Notes: a model not told the origin generated them from the letters alone. DNA of 64,000 nucleotides from Pseudomonas sp. SL4(2022) (GCF_026625725.1 NZ_CP113060.1:3168001-3232000), one strand, 5' to 3'. Counted from the first letter of the stretch, positions 17,639 through 27,833 are shown. Numbers and translations: made by a program.

Positions 17639-20364
17639 GCGCGTCCGCAGCGCCAGTCGCGCGGCTGCAGGAGGTCAGCCTGCAGTACGGTAAAACCTGC
17701 GCCCTCAAGGCCGTCAGTCTGGAAATTCCCGCACAGTGCATGGTTGGCCTGATCGGCCCGGACGGTGTGGGCAAGTCCAGCCTGCTGGCACTGATTGCCG
17801 GCGCACGCAAAATCCAGAGCGGGCAGATTGAGGTGCTCGGCGGCGACATGGCCAGCCGCGCTCACCGCCGGCAGGTGTGCCCACACATCGCCTATATGCC
17901 CCAGGGGCTGGGTAAGAATCTCTATCCGACGCTCTCGGTGATCGAGAACCTGGACTTCTTTGCCCGCCTGTTTGGCCAGGCCGAGGCCGAGCGTAACACC
18001 CGTATTGCCGAACTGCTGCGCAGTACGGGCCTCAGCGAGTTTGGTGAGCGGCCGGCGGGCAAGCTGTCCGGCGGCATGAAGCAAAAACTCGGGCTGTGTT
18101 GCGCGCTGATCCACGACCCTGACCTGCTTATCCTCGACGAGCCCACCACCGGCGTTGATCCGCTGTCGCGCAATCAGTTCTGGGAATTGATCGAGCGTAT
18201 TCGCCGCCAGCGCCCGCAAATGAGTGTGCTGGTGGCCACTGCGTACATGGAGGAGGCCGAGCGCTTCGACCATTTGTTGGCCATCGATGACGGTGCCGTA
18301 TTGGCCACGGGTAGCCCGGCCGAGCTGCTGCAACGCACTCAATGCACAAGCCTGGAAGAGGCGTTTATCGCCCTGATGCCGGCAGCCAAACGCCAGGGCC
18401 ATAAGCAACTGGTGATCCCGAAACGCGCGGCTGGCGAACAGGAAATCGCCATTGAAGCGCGCGACCTGAGCATGCGTTTCGGCGATTTTGTTGCGGTCGA
18501 CCACGTCGACTTTCGCATCGAGCGCGGGGAAATCTTCGGCTTTCTCGGCTCCAATGGTTGCGGCAAAACCACCACCATGAAGATGCTCACCGGCTTGTTG
18601 CCTGCCAGCGAAGGGCAAGCCCTGCTGTTCGGTCAGGTGGTCAATGCCCGAGACATGGCCACGCGTAAGCGGGTCGGCTATATGTCGCAGTCATTCTCGC
18701 TGTATGCCGAGCTGAGCGTGCGGCAGAACCTGGTGCTGCACGCCCAGCTCTTTCACGTACCGACCACGGAGATTGCGGCGCGGGTGACGGCCATGGCTGA
18801 GCGTTTCAGCCTGGGCAGCGTTATGGAACAGCTGCCCGAGCGCCTGCCGCTGGGTATTCGTCAGCGTCTTTCACTGGCTGTAGCGGTTATCCATAAGCCA
18901 GAAATTCTGATCCTCGATGAGCCGACGTCAGGCGTCGACCCGATTGCCCGTGATGTGTTCTGGCAGCTGATGCTCGACCTGTCGCGCAATGACGGGGTGA
19001 CGATCTTTATCTCCACCCACTTTATGAACGAAGCCCTGCGTTGCGACCGCATCTCCTTGATGCACGCCGGCAAGGTGCTCGGCAGCGACACGCCCAAAGC
19101 CCTGATGGCCAAGCGTGGCCTGCCAACCCTGGAGGCGACCTTTATCGCTTACCTGCAGGATGCCGTCGGCGAAAAAGCACAACCGCCCGCACCAGAAGCG
19201 GCGGCTCCAGCGGCGCAGACCAATCCGCTGAAACGCAAGCGCTTCAGCCTGCTGCGTCTGTTCAGTTATACCCGCCGGGAAGCCCTGGAACTGCGCCGCG
19301 ACCCGATTCGCGGCAGCATGGCGTTGCTCGGCAGCCTATTGCTGCTGTTTATCATCGGCTACGGCATTAGTCTTGATGTCGAGAACCTCACCTACGCGGT
19401 GCTCGACCGCGACCAGACCACCACCAGTCAGGCGTACGCCCTCAACCTGGCCGGTTCGCGGTATTTCATCGAGCAAGCGCCGCTGCGCGATTACGACGAG
19501 CTGGACCGGCGCATGCGCAGCGGTGAGATCAGCCTGGCGGTGGAAATCCCGCCCAACTTCGGCCGTGACCTCAAGCGCGGTGGCGTACCGCAAATCGGCA
19601 TGTGGCTCGACGGCGCCATGCCGATGCGCGCCGAAACCATCAAAGGCTATGTGATGGGGCTGCATGCCGGCTACTTGCAGGAGCTGGCTCGCCAGGACAG
19701 TGCGTCGACGCGCAGTAGCCTGCCGACCCTGGAAGTGCGCTACCGCTACAACCCGGATGTGGAAAGCCTGAATGCCATGGTGCCGGCCGTGATTCCGCTG
19801 CTGCTGATGCTGATTCCGGCCATGCTTACCGCCCTTGGCGTGGTGCGCGAAAAGGAGCTGGGTTCGATCATCAACCTGTATGTCACGCCGGTTACCCGCC
19901 TGGAGTTTCTACTCGGTAAGCAACTGCCTTATATCGCCCTGGGCATGCTCAATTTCGTGCTGCTGGTAATCGCGGCGGTGTGGGTGTTCGAGGTGCCGCT
20001 CAAGGGCAGTCTGCTGGCTTTGCTGACCGGTGGCCTGCTGTACATCAGCTGCGCCACGGCCATGGGGTTGCTGATGTCGACCTTTACTCGCAGCCAGATT
20101 GCTGCGGTATTCGGCACGGCCATCGTCACCCTGATTCCGGCCATCCAGTTCTCTGGGCTGATCTACCCGGTGGCATCACTCGAAGGCTTTGGCGCGGGGG
20201 TTGGCCAGATTTACCCCACCTCGCACTTTCTTATCATCAGCCGTGGGGTGTTCTCCAAAGCGCTGGGCTTCACTGAGCTGTACAGCTATTTCATTGCATT
20301 GCTGATGACCATCCCCGTGCTGCTGGCACTGTGCACCAGCCTACTGAAAAAGCAGGAGGCCTGA
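17635..20364 (+). CDS. ABC transporter with two ATPase domains fused to a permease (RbbA-like)
   Basis: 909 residues from the GTG at 17635, which overlaps the previous stop as GTGA. The first nucleotide-binding domain has Walker [10 protein letters not shown] (41-49) and signature LSGGMKQ. The second (about 270-510) has GSNGCGKTT and a degenerate signature LPLGIRQR in place of LSGGQ. The last ~370 residues form an ABC-2 permease with one early and about five late membrane segments. RbbA of E. coli (911 residues) was described as ribosome-associated; the neighbours argue for export. Substrate unknown. Confidence 0.87.
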   Translation: MSASAAPVARLQEVSLQYGKTCALKAVSLEIPAQCMVGLIGPDGVGKSSLLALIAGARKIQSGQIEVLGGDMASRAHRRQVCPHIAYMPQGLGKNLYPTLSVIENLDFFARLFGQAEAERNTRIAELLRSTGLSEFGERPAGKLSGGMKQKLGLCCALIHDPDLLILDEPTTGVDPLSRNQFWELIERIRRQRPQMSVLVATAYMEEAERFDHLLAIDDGAVLATGSPAELLQRTQCTSLEEAFIALMPAAKRQGHKQLVIPKRAAGEQEIAIEARDLSMRFGDFVAVDHVDFRIERGEIFGFLGSNGCGKTTTMKMLTGLLPASEGQALLFGQVVNARDMATRKRVGYMSQSFSLYAELSVRQNLVLHAQLFHVPTTEIAARVTAMAERFSLGSVMEQLPERLPLGIRQRLSLAVAVIHKPEILILDEPTSGVDPIARDVFWQLMLDLSRNDGVTIFISTHFMNEALRCDRISLMHAGKVLGSDTPKALMAKRGLPTLEATFIAYLQDAVGEKAQPPAPEAAAPAAQTNPLKRKRFSLLRLFSYTRREALELRRDPIRGSMALLGSLLLLFIIGYGISLDVENLTYAVLDRDQTTTSQAYALNLAGSRYFIEQAPLRDYDELDRRMRSGEISLAVEIPPNFGRDLKRGGVPQIGMWLDGAMPMRAETIKGYVMGLHAGYLQELARQDSASTRSSLPTLEVRYRYNPDVESLNAMVPAVIPLLLMLIPAMLTALGVVREKELGSIINLYVTPVTRLEFLLGKQLPYIALGMLNFVLLVIAAVWVFEVPLKGSLLALLTGGLLYISCATAMGLLMSTFTRSQIAAVFGTAIVTLIPAIQFSGLIYPVASLEGFGAGVGQIYPTSHFLIISRGVFSKALGFTELYSYFIALLMTIPVLLALCTSLLKKQEA

Positions 20365-20365
20365 G

Positions 20366-21490
20366 ATGGAACAGCTGGCGAATATCTTCCACCTGGGGCT
20401 CAAGGAACTGCGCAGCCTGCAACGTGACCCTGCGCTGCTGTTGCTGATTATCTGGGCCTTTACCCTGGGCATCATTACCGCCGCTACGAGCATGCCGGAG
20501 AGCCTGCACAACGCCTCGATTGCAGTGGTCGACGAAGACCGCTCACCGCTCTCGGCCCGTTTGATTGATGCTTTCCAGCCGCCGTTTTTTCGTACGCCGC
20601 AACGTATCGAACTGAGCGAAATGGATCACGGCATGGACTCCGGGCAATACACCTTCACGCTGAATATCCCTCCGGATTTCCAGCGCGACGTACTTGCCGG
20701 GCATAGCCCGGCGATTCAGCTCAATGTCGATGCCACACAGGTAAGCATGGCGTTCACGGGGGCGGGCTATATCCAAATGATCGGTGCCGAGGAAGTCAGC
20801 GCGTTCTTGCGCCACTACCGTGCCGACCTGCCGCAGCAAGCCGAGTTGGTCGTGCGTGTCGCGTTTAATCCAAACCTGACGCGCAGTTGGTTCGGCTCGG
20901 TGATGGAAGTGATCAACCAGATCACCATGCTGTCGATCATCCTCACGGGCGCGGCACTGATTCGCGAACGCGAACACGGCACCATCGAACACCTGCTGGT
21001 GATGCCGGTGACGCCACCCGAAATCATGCTGGCCAAGGTCTGGTCGATGGGCCTGGTGGTGTTGCTGGCCACTGCGCTGTCGCTGCTGCTGGTGGTACAA
21101 GGCTGGCTGCACGTGCCGATTGCCGGTTCGCTGCCGCTGTTCTTGTGCAGTGCGCTGTTGCACCTGTTTGCGACCACCTCAATGGGCATTTTCTTCGGCA
21201 CCCTCGCGCGCTCGATGCCGCAATTGGGCCTGTTGATCATTCTGGTGCTGATCCCGCTGCAGATCCTTTCCGGCGGCACCACACCGCGCGAGAGCATGCC
21301 CGAGCTGGTGCAGCAGCTCATGCTGGTGGCACCCACCACCCACTTCGTCGATCTGGCTCAGGCGATTCTCTATCGCGGCGCCGGGCTCACGACCGTCTGG
21401 CCGCAGTTGCTGGCGATCATTGGCATCGGCGCGCTGTTTTTTACCGGCGCGTTGCTGCGCTTTCGCAAGACGCTGGCGCAGATGTCCTGA
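20366..21490 (+). CDS. ABC-2 type permease (YhhJ-like)
   Basis: 374 residues: one membrane helix near the N-terminus (about 21-40), a large periplasmic domain, then five helices from about 180 on, the usual ABC-2 export layout. FGSVMEVINQITMLSIILTG and EREHGTIEHLLVMPVTPPEI are characteristic of the YhhJ/YbhS/YbhR group. It starts one base after the rbbA-like stop and would pair with that protein's permease half. Confidence 0.88.
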   Translation: MEQLANIFHLGLKELRSLQRDPALLLLIIWAFTLGIITAATSMPESLHNASIAVVDEDRSPLSARLIDAFQPPFFRTPQRIELSEMDHGMDSGQYTFTLNIPPDFQRDVLAGHSPAIQLNVDATQVSMAFTGAGYIQMIGAEEVSAFLRHYRADLPQQAELVVRVAFNPNLTRSWFGSVMEVINQITMLSIILTGAALIREREHGTIEHLLVMPVTPPEIMLAKVWSMGLVVLLATALSLLLVVQGWLHVPIAGSLPLFLCSALLHLFATTSMGIFFGTLARSMPQLGLLIILVLIPLQILSGGTTPRESMPELVQQLMLVAPTTHFVDLAQAILYRGAGLTTVWPQLLAIIGIGALFFTGALLRFRKTLAQMS

Positions 21491-21897
21491 AGGTTATCTG
21501 CGCCAGCGCGCATGAGGCCCTCGCGCAGCTTAATGTTGCGTTGCTATGCGAAATTCAGAGCAATTCAACAGCGGCGGAAACTCAGATTCTAATCTCAGCA
21601 ACGTACTTTCCGGCGCCAGAATCAAGAGCGGATTTTTGCAACAGAATCGGCCAGGAGCTGTCACTCAGGAACATTCGCTAGCGAATGCTCGCCAACGTAA
21701 ATTTGAGCCAATAGTAACTATCCATTACGAGTCGGCTGTCGACACTGCGAGCAAGTGAGATGAGGTAATTGCTACCGCATCAATGGATATCGGTCTTATA
21801 CGCAAGCCCATCTGGATGGCCAACCAAAGATCGCTGCCTGAGCTGGGGTTTGGAATCGCCCCGAAGCAGCGCTTAGGGGCGACTCACGATTACTGCC
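21491..21897. other. Intergenic region with a lone copy of a MITE-type end
   Basis: 407 bases between two converging genes with no supported coding sequence. The recognisable item is the 22-bp sequence at 21631-21652, which matches the right end of the element at 22601-22783 in 20 of 22 positions. No terminator with a clear stem and T tract was seen. Confidence 0.5.
21631..21652. repeat. Orphan copy of the MITE-like element's right end
   Basis: GATTTTTGCAACAGAATCGG followed by CC, in the same orientation as the right end of the element at 22762-22783 and differing at two positions. No left partner was recognised nearby, so it may be a solo relic. Confidence 0.55.
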
Positions 21898-22335
21898 CTA
21901 ACTGGGCAGGCTCAGGTGTAGCAAGGGGAAGGGGCGGCCCTCGCCATCAAGCGGAGAACGACCTGTTTGAAAAAAACCGTAATGTAGATAGAACCCTACC
22001 GCTTCGGGGTTCTGCTCATTCACGTCAACACTCATCTGATTACGCGAACTGCGGGCATGATCCAGCAGCGTGCGGCCAATACCTTTCCCCCGCAAATCGG
22101 GCTCGATGAAGAGCATCTCTACGTGGTGTTCATTGAGCCCAATAAAGCCTAGCGGCGAGTCCTCGGTATCTACCACAACCCATAATTCAACAGCGGGCAA
22201 GTAGACATCGCGGAGCTGAGGAAGCAATGCCTCGATATCGGACTCTTGCAGGAAGTGATGAGTGGCGCGAACAGAGCGCAGCCAAATGTTGAGCAGCCGC
22301 GGATGGTCGGCGTTAGTAGCCTGACGAATGATCAT
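21898..22335 (-). CDS. GNAT-family N-acetyltransferase
   Basis: 145 residues from MIIRQATNADHP, preceded by AAGGGA; the open frame upstream to 22407 adds an unlikely leader. The acetyl-CoA loop is IEPDLRGKGIGRTLLDHA, followed by NPEAVGFYLHYGF, typical of YjaB/ElaA-like acetyltransferases. The substrate cannot be inferred. The gene sits alone in a repeat-rich gap between the ABC operon and ung, so it may have been acquired. Confidence 0.85.
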   Translation of the reverse strand: MIIRQATNADHPRLLNIWLRSVRATHHFLQESDIEALLPQLRDVYLPAVELWVVVDTEDSPLGFIGLNEHHVEMLFIEPDLRGKGIGRTLLDHARSSRNQMSVDVNEQNPEAVGFYLHYGFFQTGRSPLDGEGRPFPLLHLSLPS

Positions 22336-23086
22336 AGAATCATCCCTTACATGTGTTATCGGAAATGAGGCGCGCTGGTAGATAGCGACCGTATAAGCGT
22401 CGGCCACTTGTATGACCGCTTCGCGAGTTAACGCCTGGGCGGTTCACGGCAGAGGTAGCCGGAAAGGAGGGAGGGCGGACACTACTGAGAGGTTCTTGGG
22501 ATGTCAATAAAACATACGGATGGAGTGCTACCCATAGGTTGAACTGACCTGTCCGTTCTCGCAGGTCTGGATACCGATGTGTGATTGATCGACTGCTTTA
22601 GGGCGATTGTGTTGAAAAATCGGTTTCTGAGAGATTCTTTTCGACAGCTCGAAAATCGCTCGATTTCGGCATTGCTACGTGAAAACCAAGACAGCTCAGT
22701 CTTCTGAACGAACCAGGTTTCAACGTTGGTGACGCTCTTTCATGGTCAAAAACCGCGACTGGACTTTTTCAACAGAATCGGCCGTTAGCCGATCGCCAGC
22801 ACTCATGCTCTATGCCGCTAATACGCAGGACTATTTCCGCTTATCGTCGTCTGACCTCCTGCTCGCATCCATTAACCCGAGCACCTGGCCGTATAGTTAG
22901 CGTGATGCGGCTATCGAACGAGGTGGTTGGTGACGTCGATGCAGGCTGGACTCTAAATTGAGCCGTTCGCTCTTTAGCAACAGAACGAGTGCGGTCTGTT
23001 TGGGGGCTTGTGCCATGCGCGCGTCTTGACTTGCCCCGGTGCCTTCCTTAGCGTGCCGTCTTCGTTGAATTAAGCAGGAATCAGGC
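22336..23086. other. Long intergenic region containing a MITE-like element
   Basis: 751 bases with no supported gene. It contains the 183-bp inverted-repeat element at 22601-22783. The final ~200 bases should hold the ung promoter, but no convincing hexamer pair stood out. Confidence 0.5.
22601..22783. mobile_element. MITE-like element or IS remnant with terminal inverted repeats
   Basis: Left end GGGCGATTGTGTTGAAAAA and the complement of the right end, GGCCGATTCTGTTGAAAAA, match at 17 of 19 positions and continue with related GGTTTyTGA sequences inside. The 183-bp length leaves no room for a transposase, so a non-autonomous element or a deletion relic is likely. No clear target duplication was identified. 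Confidence 0.6.
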
Positions 23087-23779
23087 ATGAGCGCCGCCGA
23101 TAACGTCAAACTCGAAGCCGGCTGGAAGGCCGCGCTGCATGCAGAGTTCGAGAAGCCCTATATGCGTGAGCTGGGGGATTTCCTGCGCAGCGAGAAAGCT
23201 GCCGGCAAGCAGATTTATCCGCCTGGCTCGCTGATTTTCAATGCACTCAATTCCACCCCGTTGGCGCAGAGCAAAGTGGTGATCATCGGCCAGGACCCGT
23301 ATCACGGGCCAGGCCAGGCCCATGGTCTGTGCTTCTCGGTGCAGCCTGGGGTGAAGACGCCGCCATCGCTGGTGAATATCTATAAAGAGCTTAAGCGCGA
23401 CCTGAATATCGACATTCCCGACCACGGCAACCTGCAGCATTGGGCGGAGCAGGGTGTGCTGCTGCTCAACACCTCATTGACGGTGGAGCATGGCATTGCC
23501 GGCTCCCACGCCAAGATCGGCTGGCAGACCTTTACCGACAAGGTGATCGAGGTGGTCAGCCAGCAGCAGGAACGCCTGGTGTTTCTGCTCTGGGGCGCCC
23601 ATGCGCAGAGCAAGGAAAAGCTGATCGATGTCAGCAAGCACCTGGTGCTGAAATCCGTGCACCCTTCGCCGCTGTCAGCGCACCGTGGCTTTATCGGCAA
23701 CGGCCATTTCAGCCGCACCAACAAGTTCCTCCAGCAGCATGAATTGAGCCCGATCGACTGGCGCTTACCTGCTGTTTAA
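23087..23779 (+). CDS. ung: Uracil-DNA glycosylase
   Basis: Removes uracil from DNA in base-excision repair. The 230-residue family-1 enzyme has the water-activating Asp70 in [17 protein letters not shown], and His192 in [11 protein letters not shown], the full catalytic set. The length matches the E. coli enzyme (229). It converges on the lipoprotein gene with seven bases between the stops. Confidence 0.96.
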   Translation: MSAADNVKLEAGWKAALHAEFEKPYMRELGDFLRSEKAAGKQIYPPGSLIFNALNSTPLAQSKVVIIGQDPYHGPGQAHGLCFSVQPGVKTPPSLVNIYKELKRDLNIDIPDHGNLQHWAEQGVLLLNTSLTVEHGIAGSHAKIGWQTFTDKVIEVVSQQQERLVFLLWGAHAQSKEKLIDVSKHLVLKSVHPSPLSAHRGFIGNGHFSRTNKFLQQHELSPIDWRLPAV

Positions 23780-23786
23780 CAGTCTG

Positions 23787-24656
23787 TTAAGCAGCTCCGC
23801 ACTGCTGCTCGGCAAGGTCTCTGCGCAGGTCGCGCAAGCGGTGACTCAGGCGCTCGCGCTGCGCCTCATCACTGCTGCTCAACAGTTGGCTGAACAGCGT
23901 GGCCAGCGCCTGGCGTGAACGGCCATAGTTGGCGCGGTACTCGTCGCTGTAGACGCTCTCGCGCTGTTGCAGCAGGCGGGTCAGGCGCTCGGCAAAGTCG
24001 GCTCTATCGCGTTCGGCGACTACCTTGCGCAGTTCGGCCTGCCACCGTTGTCGATTCTCCAGCCACAGGCGGTTCTGCTCGCCGAGGCTGTTGGCCCAGG
24101 TGGCGATATGCTCAGTTTGTGTGTTGTTCAGGCGGCCGAGCCAGGGTCGCAGGCGTTCCTGCATGCGCGTCTGGCGTTCGCTGATCTGGGTGGCCAGGGG
24201 CGGGTCGAGAAAGTCCTGGCGATCTTCCAGATTGTCTTCATCCATCGCGCTGTAGAGCTCACTGACCTGCTGCTCACTCAGACCCTGCAGCAGCTCGATG
24301 GCGGTGGGGGTGATCTCGATGCTGATGTGTTTGAGCGCGGCATCGAACTGGGCGAACTGTTCCAGCAGCTGGGCGCTGTCCGGCTGCGGCTGGGCGAGGA
24401 TGCTTTCGGTGGTTTTTAGCCACTCGATAAAGCGCGGCAACTCGGCGCTGCAATGCCATTGCAGGTGCGTCTGCAAGCGGGGTTTGAGCCAGGCCTGCTG
24501 CTGGCTGTCGAGGTTCAGGTAATCATTCAGTCGCCAGGGCACCAGCCAGTCCAGGTTGCGATAGGCCAGGCCGGCACGGCTGCAGGCGCTGATCAGCAGG
24601 CTCAGGCAGAGCATTAGCAGCAGGGCTTTCACGGCGGGCCAACGCAGTACGCACAT
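23787..24656 (-). CDS. Predicted lipoprotein, DUF6279 type, function unknown
   Basis: 289 residues from MCVLRWP. The N-terminus is a lipoprotein signal with lipobox LISAC (Cys25) followed by Ser. The mature part is helical and rich in Gln, Arg and Leu, with many tryptophans. I recall such proteins grouped as DUF6279 in gamma-proteobacteria; no enzymatic motif is visible. The open frame extends to 24770, but the added segment would bury the signal peptide. Confidence 0.75.
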   Translation of the reverse strand: MCVLRWPAVKALLLMLCLSLLISACSRAGLAYRNLDWLVPWRLNDYLNLDSQQQAWLKPRLQTHLQWHCSAELPRFIEWLKTTESILAQPQPDSAQLLEQFAQFDAALKHISIEITPTAIELLQGLSEQQVSELYSAMDEDNLEDRQDFLDPPLATQISERQTRMQERLRPWLGRLNNTQTEHIATWANSLGEQNRLWLENRQRWQAELRKVVAERDRADFAERLTRLLQQRESVYSDEYRANYGRSRQALATLFSQLLSSSDEAQRERLSHRLRDLRRDLAEQQCGAA

Positions 24657-24754
24657 GGAGGATGCCTCGATGGTGAAGGCCTGAGGGTACGCCAGACGCA
24701 CGCCTGTGCGTGGCCGTAGACATATCGGTTTAACAAAACTGCCGCTTTGCAGGC

Positions 24755-24780
24755 AAAAAAGAGCCCGCACAAGGCGGGCT
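24755..24780 (-). terminator. Rho-independent terminator of the tct operon
   Basis: On the minus strand AGCCCGCC TTGT GCGGGCT is followed directly by a T6 tract. It lies 22 bases beyond the stop of the AbrB-like gene, so it ends the tctC-tctB-tctA-permease transcript before the lipoprotein gene. Confidence 0.88.
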
Positions 24781-24802
24781 AAACGTGGTCGTCAACGTGA
24801 TT

Positions 24803-25834
24803 TCAGTAGCGTTGCCAGAGCCTGAACAACGGCTCGGCGAGAAACATCACCAGAAACAGGCGCAGCACCTGCAAGGCCGTGACCAGCGCCACCGAGAGGT
24901 GCAGGGCTTCGGCCGTCAGGCACAGTTCGGTAATGCCGCCGGGCATCATGCCGAGCATCAGCGCATTCTGGTTTTCCCCGGTCAGCCAGCCCAGGCCTAG
25001 GCCCAGAGCAGCGGCGGCGAGCATGGCGAGCAGGCAGAACAGCAAGATGCGTGCGAGAAAGCCTGGCGCACTGCGAAAGAAGTGTCGGTCGAAGTGACAA
25101 CCCAGGGCGCAGCCGATCAGCCATTGGCCGGCTTGGCCCAACCCTTCAGGCAAACCCAGGTGCAGGTCGAAGCTGACGCTGGCTACGGCGCAGACGGTCA
25201 GCGGGCCGAGCATCCAGGGGTTGGGCTGGCCCAAACGTCCCCATAACCAGGCCAACAGGGCGCCGCCGGGTAACAGCACGGCCAGCCAGAACCAATCCAC
25301 CGGCGCCGGTACAGGCGGCGCTATCGGCGGCAGGCTCCAGGTAAAGATCGCCGGAATCAGTAGCACCACCAGCAGCAGGCGCAGGCTATGGGCAGCCGCG
25401 ACCTTGGCGGTTTCGGCGTGGTGCCGTTGCGCCAGGTTGACCATCTCGCTGGCGCCGCCCGGCATGCTGGCGAAGAACGCGGTGGCGCGATCCAGGCCGG
25501 CGCGGCGCAGCAGAACCATGCCGATCAGACTGAGCAGCAGAGTCAGCAGGGCGCCGAGCAGAATCACGCCGAAGTGGCTGAGCAGTTGGCCGAATACTTC
25601 ATGGGTGAAGTGCAGGCCGATGGCGCTGGACACCAGCCACTGGCCAGTCTTGCGTCCGCCCGGCAGCTCGGTGATCAGCCAGCCGCTGCAGCGGGCGGCG
25701 ATCACTGCCAGCAGCGAGCCGATGATCCACGGCAAGGGCCAGCCGATCAGGCTGGCCAGATAGCCACCTAACAGCCCGACCAGCGGGGTGGCCCACCCGC
25801 TTTGCCAGCCGGTGAGCGCATGGCGCTTAGGCAT
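24803..25834 (-). CDS. AbrB-family membrane protein (COG3180)
   Basis: 343 residues from MPKRHAL with about ten hydrophobic segments in two similar halves. Each half carries a conserved loop, SMPGGASEMVNLA and MMPGGITELCLTA, the hallmark of the AbrB duplication family. Despite the name these are integral membrane proteins, not the DNA-binding AbrB. The start overlaps the tctA stop by eight bases, so it is part of the tricarboxylate operon and may assist transport. A start at 25861 is also possible. Confidence 0.82.
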   Translation of the reverse strand: MPKRHALTGWQSGWATPLVGLLGGYLASLIGWPLPWIIGSLLAVIAARCSGWLITELPGGRKTGQWLVSSAIGLHFTHEVFGQLLSHFGVILLGALLTLLLSLIGMVLLRRAGLDRATAFFASMPGGASEMVNLAQRHHAETAKVAAAHSLRLLLVVLLIPAIFTWSLPPIAPPVPAPVDWFWLAVLLPGGALLAWLWGRLGQPNPWMLGPLTVCAVASVSFDLHLGLPEGLGQAGQWLIGCALGCHFDRHFFRSAPGFLARILLFCLLAMLAAAALGLGLGWLTGENQNALMLGMMPGGITELCLTAEALHLSVALVTALQVLRLFLVMFLAEPLFRLWQRY

Positions 25835-27335
25835 TGGCCAGCTGCGCTGAACGGCGTGCACGCCACCAGCGGATACCTGGCAGTGCCAGCATCAGCGCGG
25901 TGAGTGCCCACAGGCCCAGGCTGATCGGGCTGTTCCAGAGGATGCTCAGCTCGCCGGCGGAGATCGACAGGGCACGGCGCAGGTTGCTTTCCATCATCTC
26001 ACCGAGGACGAAGCCGAGGATCAGTGCCGACAGCGGGAAGTCCATCTTGCGCAGCAGGTAGCCGAACACGCCGAGGCCGATCATCAGCACCAGGTCGAAG
26101 GTGGTGCTGTGCACCGCATACACGCCGACCATGCTGACCACGGTGATCGCCGGTACCAGGATCCAGGTCGGTACGCTGAGCATGCGGGCGAACAGGCCAA
26201 CCAACGGGATGTTCATCACCAGCAGAATGACGTTGCCGATAAACAGCGAGGCGATCAGCCCCCAGACCACGTCCGGTTGCTGTTCGAACAGCAGCGGGCC
26301 GGGGGTGATGTTGTACAGCGTCAGCGCGCCGATCATCACCGCGGTGGTGCCAGAACCCGGTACGCCGAGGGTCAGCATGGGAATCAGCGAGCCGCAGGCC
26401 GAGGCGTTGTTGGCTGCTTCCGGAGCCGCCACGCCACGCAGGTCACCTTCGCCGAAACGCCCTCCGCTTCCGGCGATGCGCTTTTCGCTCATATAGGTGA
26501 TGGCGCTGGCGATGGTCGCCCCGGCGCCCGGCAGCACGCCGATGACAAATCCGGCCAGGGAGCTGCGGATGCTGCTCCACCAGGTAAAACTGAACTCCTT
26601 GAAGTTGAACAGCATGCGTCCGCTGGCCTTGACTGCCTGCTGGCCGCTGGTGGTGTGTTCGAGCATCAGCAGCACTTCGCTGACGCTGAACAGGCCGATG
26701 ACCACGATGACGAACTGGATGCCATCGGACAGGCCGACGCTGTCGAAGGTGAAGCGGTACACGCCGGTGGTGGCGTCTACCCCGACCGTGGCCAGGGCCA
26801 GGCCGATCAGCGCGGCGAGCAGGGTTTTCACCGGTTTGTCACCAACCATGCCGCCCAGACAGGCGATGGCAAACACCATCAGCACGAAGTATTCGGCGGG
26901 GCCGAAAGCGATTGCCCAGTTGGCCAGGATCGGTGCAAACAGCACCACGCCGATGGTGGCGATGGTGCTGCCGATAAACGAACTCATCGCCGACAACGAC
27001 AGGGCGATACCGGCCTTGCCCTGACGCGCCAGCGGGTAGCCGTCGAGGGTGGTCATGATCGCGGCGGCGTCGCCCGGTACGTTGAGCAGGATCGCCGAAA
27101 TGCGCCCACCGTATTCGCAGCCCAGGTACACGGCGGCCAGCAGAATCAATGCGGTTTCCGGCGGCAGGCCGAGGGCGAAGGCCAGCGGCAGCAGGATCGC
27201 CACGCCATTGATCGGGCCCAGCCCCGGCAGCAGGCCGACGATGGTGCCGACAAAGGCGCCGAACAGTGCCACCAGCAGGTTGATCGGGCGGGTGGCGACA
27301 TCAAAGCCCTGCATCAAGAAATTCAGCGTTTCCAT
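25827..27335 (-). CDS. tctA: Tripartite tricarboxylate transporter, large permease
   Basis: 502 residues with about eleven to twelve hydrophobic segments. The start METLNFLMQGFDVA is preferred over an ATG five codons upstream. The family blocks GLLPGLGPINGVAILLP near the N-terminus and GVLPGAGATIASAITYMSEK in the middle are present; these two loops form the conserved pore motif. It works with TctB and the periplasmic TctC to take up citrate or a related tricarboxylate. It begins one base after the tctB stop. Confidence 0.94.
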   Translation of the reverse strand: METLNFLMQGFDVATRPINLLVALFGAFVGTIVGLLPGLGPINGVAILLPLAFALGLPPETALILLAAVYLGCEYGGRISAILLNVPGDAAAIMTTLDGYPLARQGKAGIALSLSAMSSFIGSTIATIGVVLFAPILANWAIAFGPAEYFVLMVFAIACLGGMVGDKPVKTLLAALIGLALATVGVDATTGVYRFTFDSVGLSDGIQFVIVVIGLFSVSEVLLMLEHTTSGQQAVKASGRMLFNFKEFSFTWWSSIRSSLAGFVIGVLPGAGATIASAITYMSEKRIAGSGGRFGEGDLRGVAAPEAANNASACGSLIPMLTLGVPGSGTTAVMIGALTLYNITPGPLLFEQQPDVVWGLIASLFIGNVILLVMNIPLVGLFARMLSVPTWILVPAITVVSMVGVYAVHSTTFDLVLMIGLGVFGYLLRKMDFPLSALILGFVLGEMMESNLRRALSISAGELSILWNSPISLGLWALTALMLALPGIRWWRARRSAQLANA

Positions 27336-27336
27336 T

Positions 27337-27783
27337 TCAGTTCTCCACAAAGACTGCGAGCACGCCGAGGGGCAGCGGTACGTCCAGCAGGAAATCGAAC
27401 AGGCCGTGCAGCAGTAAGCCCATCAGCACACCGCTGATGGCCGAAGGCAGCGGCTTGCCGGTGAACAACAGGCCCAGGGTGAAGCCGGCCAGGGCGGTGC
27501 TGAGGATGAAGCCCAGCGGCTCGAACAGCAGGGCATAGGCCAGCAGCGCGGCAACACACAGCGCGACCTTGCGTGCCAGTACCCAGGAGATGGGTGTGTC
27601 GGCTTGCTTGCTGGGTTTGCCCACCAGCCATAAAGCGGCCAGGGCCATCAACACCAGCAGTAACAGTGGATAAGCGCGCGGGCCGACCGGGTCATAGCTG
27701 AAGGGGGCCTGAAAACCCCAGGCCACCGAGGCGAGAAAGGCGCAGACGAGCAGCCAGATCGCGGCAAAAAGGCGAACGTACAT
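27337..27783 (-). CDS. tctB: Tripartite tricarboxylate transporter, small membrane subunit
   Basis: 148 residues with four hydrophobic segments, the standard TctB layout. Sequence conservation in this subunit is always low, so the call rests on size, topology and position between tctC and tctA. The final segment HGLFDFLLDVPLPLGVLA is typical. A 166-base gap with a palindromic repeat separates it from tctC. Confidence 0.88.
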   Translation of the reverse strand: MYVRLFAAIWLLVCAFLASVAWGFQAPFSYDPVGPRAYPLLLLVLMALAALWLVGKPSKQADTPISWVLARKVALCVAALLAYALLFEPLGFILSTALAGFTLGLLFTGKPLPSAISGVLMGLLLHGLFDFLLDVPLPLGVLAVFVEN

Positions 27784-27833
27784 GGCGGATTACCTAGTCT
27801 TGAAAACTCAAGGGGCGGAAGCGTTACGCGGCC

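Noticed and set aside
21546-21758. 70-codon open frame between the ABC operon and the GNAT gene
   Set aside because: Covers the orphan repeat end at 21631 and shows no family pattern.
21898-22600. Integron cassette (attC) around the GNAT gene
   Set aside because: No GTTRRRY/RYYYAAC core pair was seen around the gene.
26109-27437. 442-codon open frame antisense to tctA/tctB
   Set aside because: Very rich in Gln, His, Asp and Gly with no domain; it mirrors the well-supported tctA gene.
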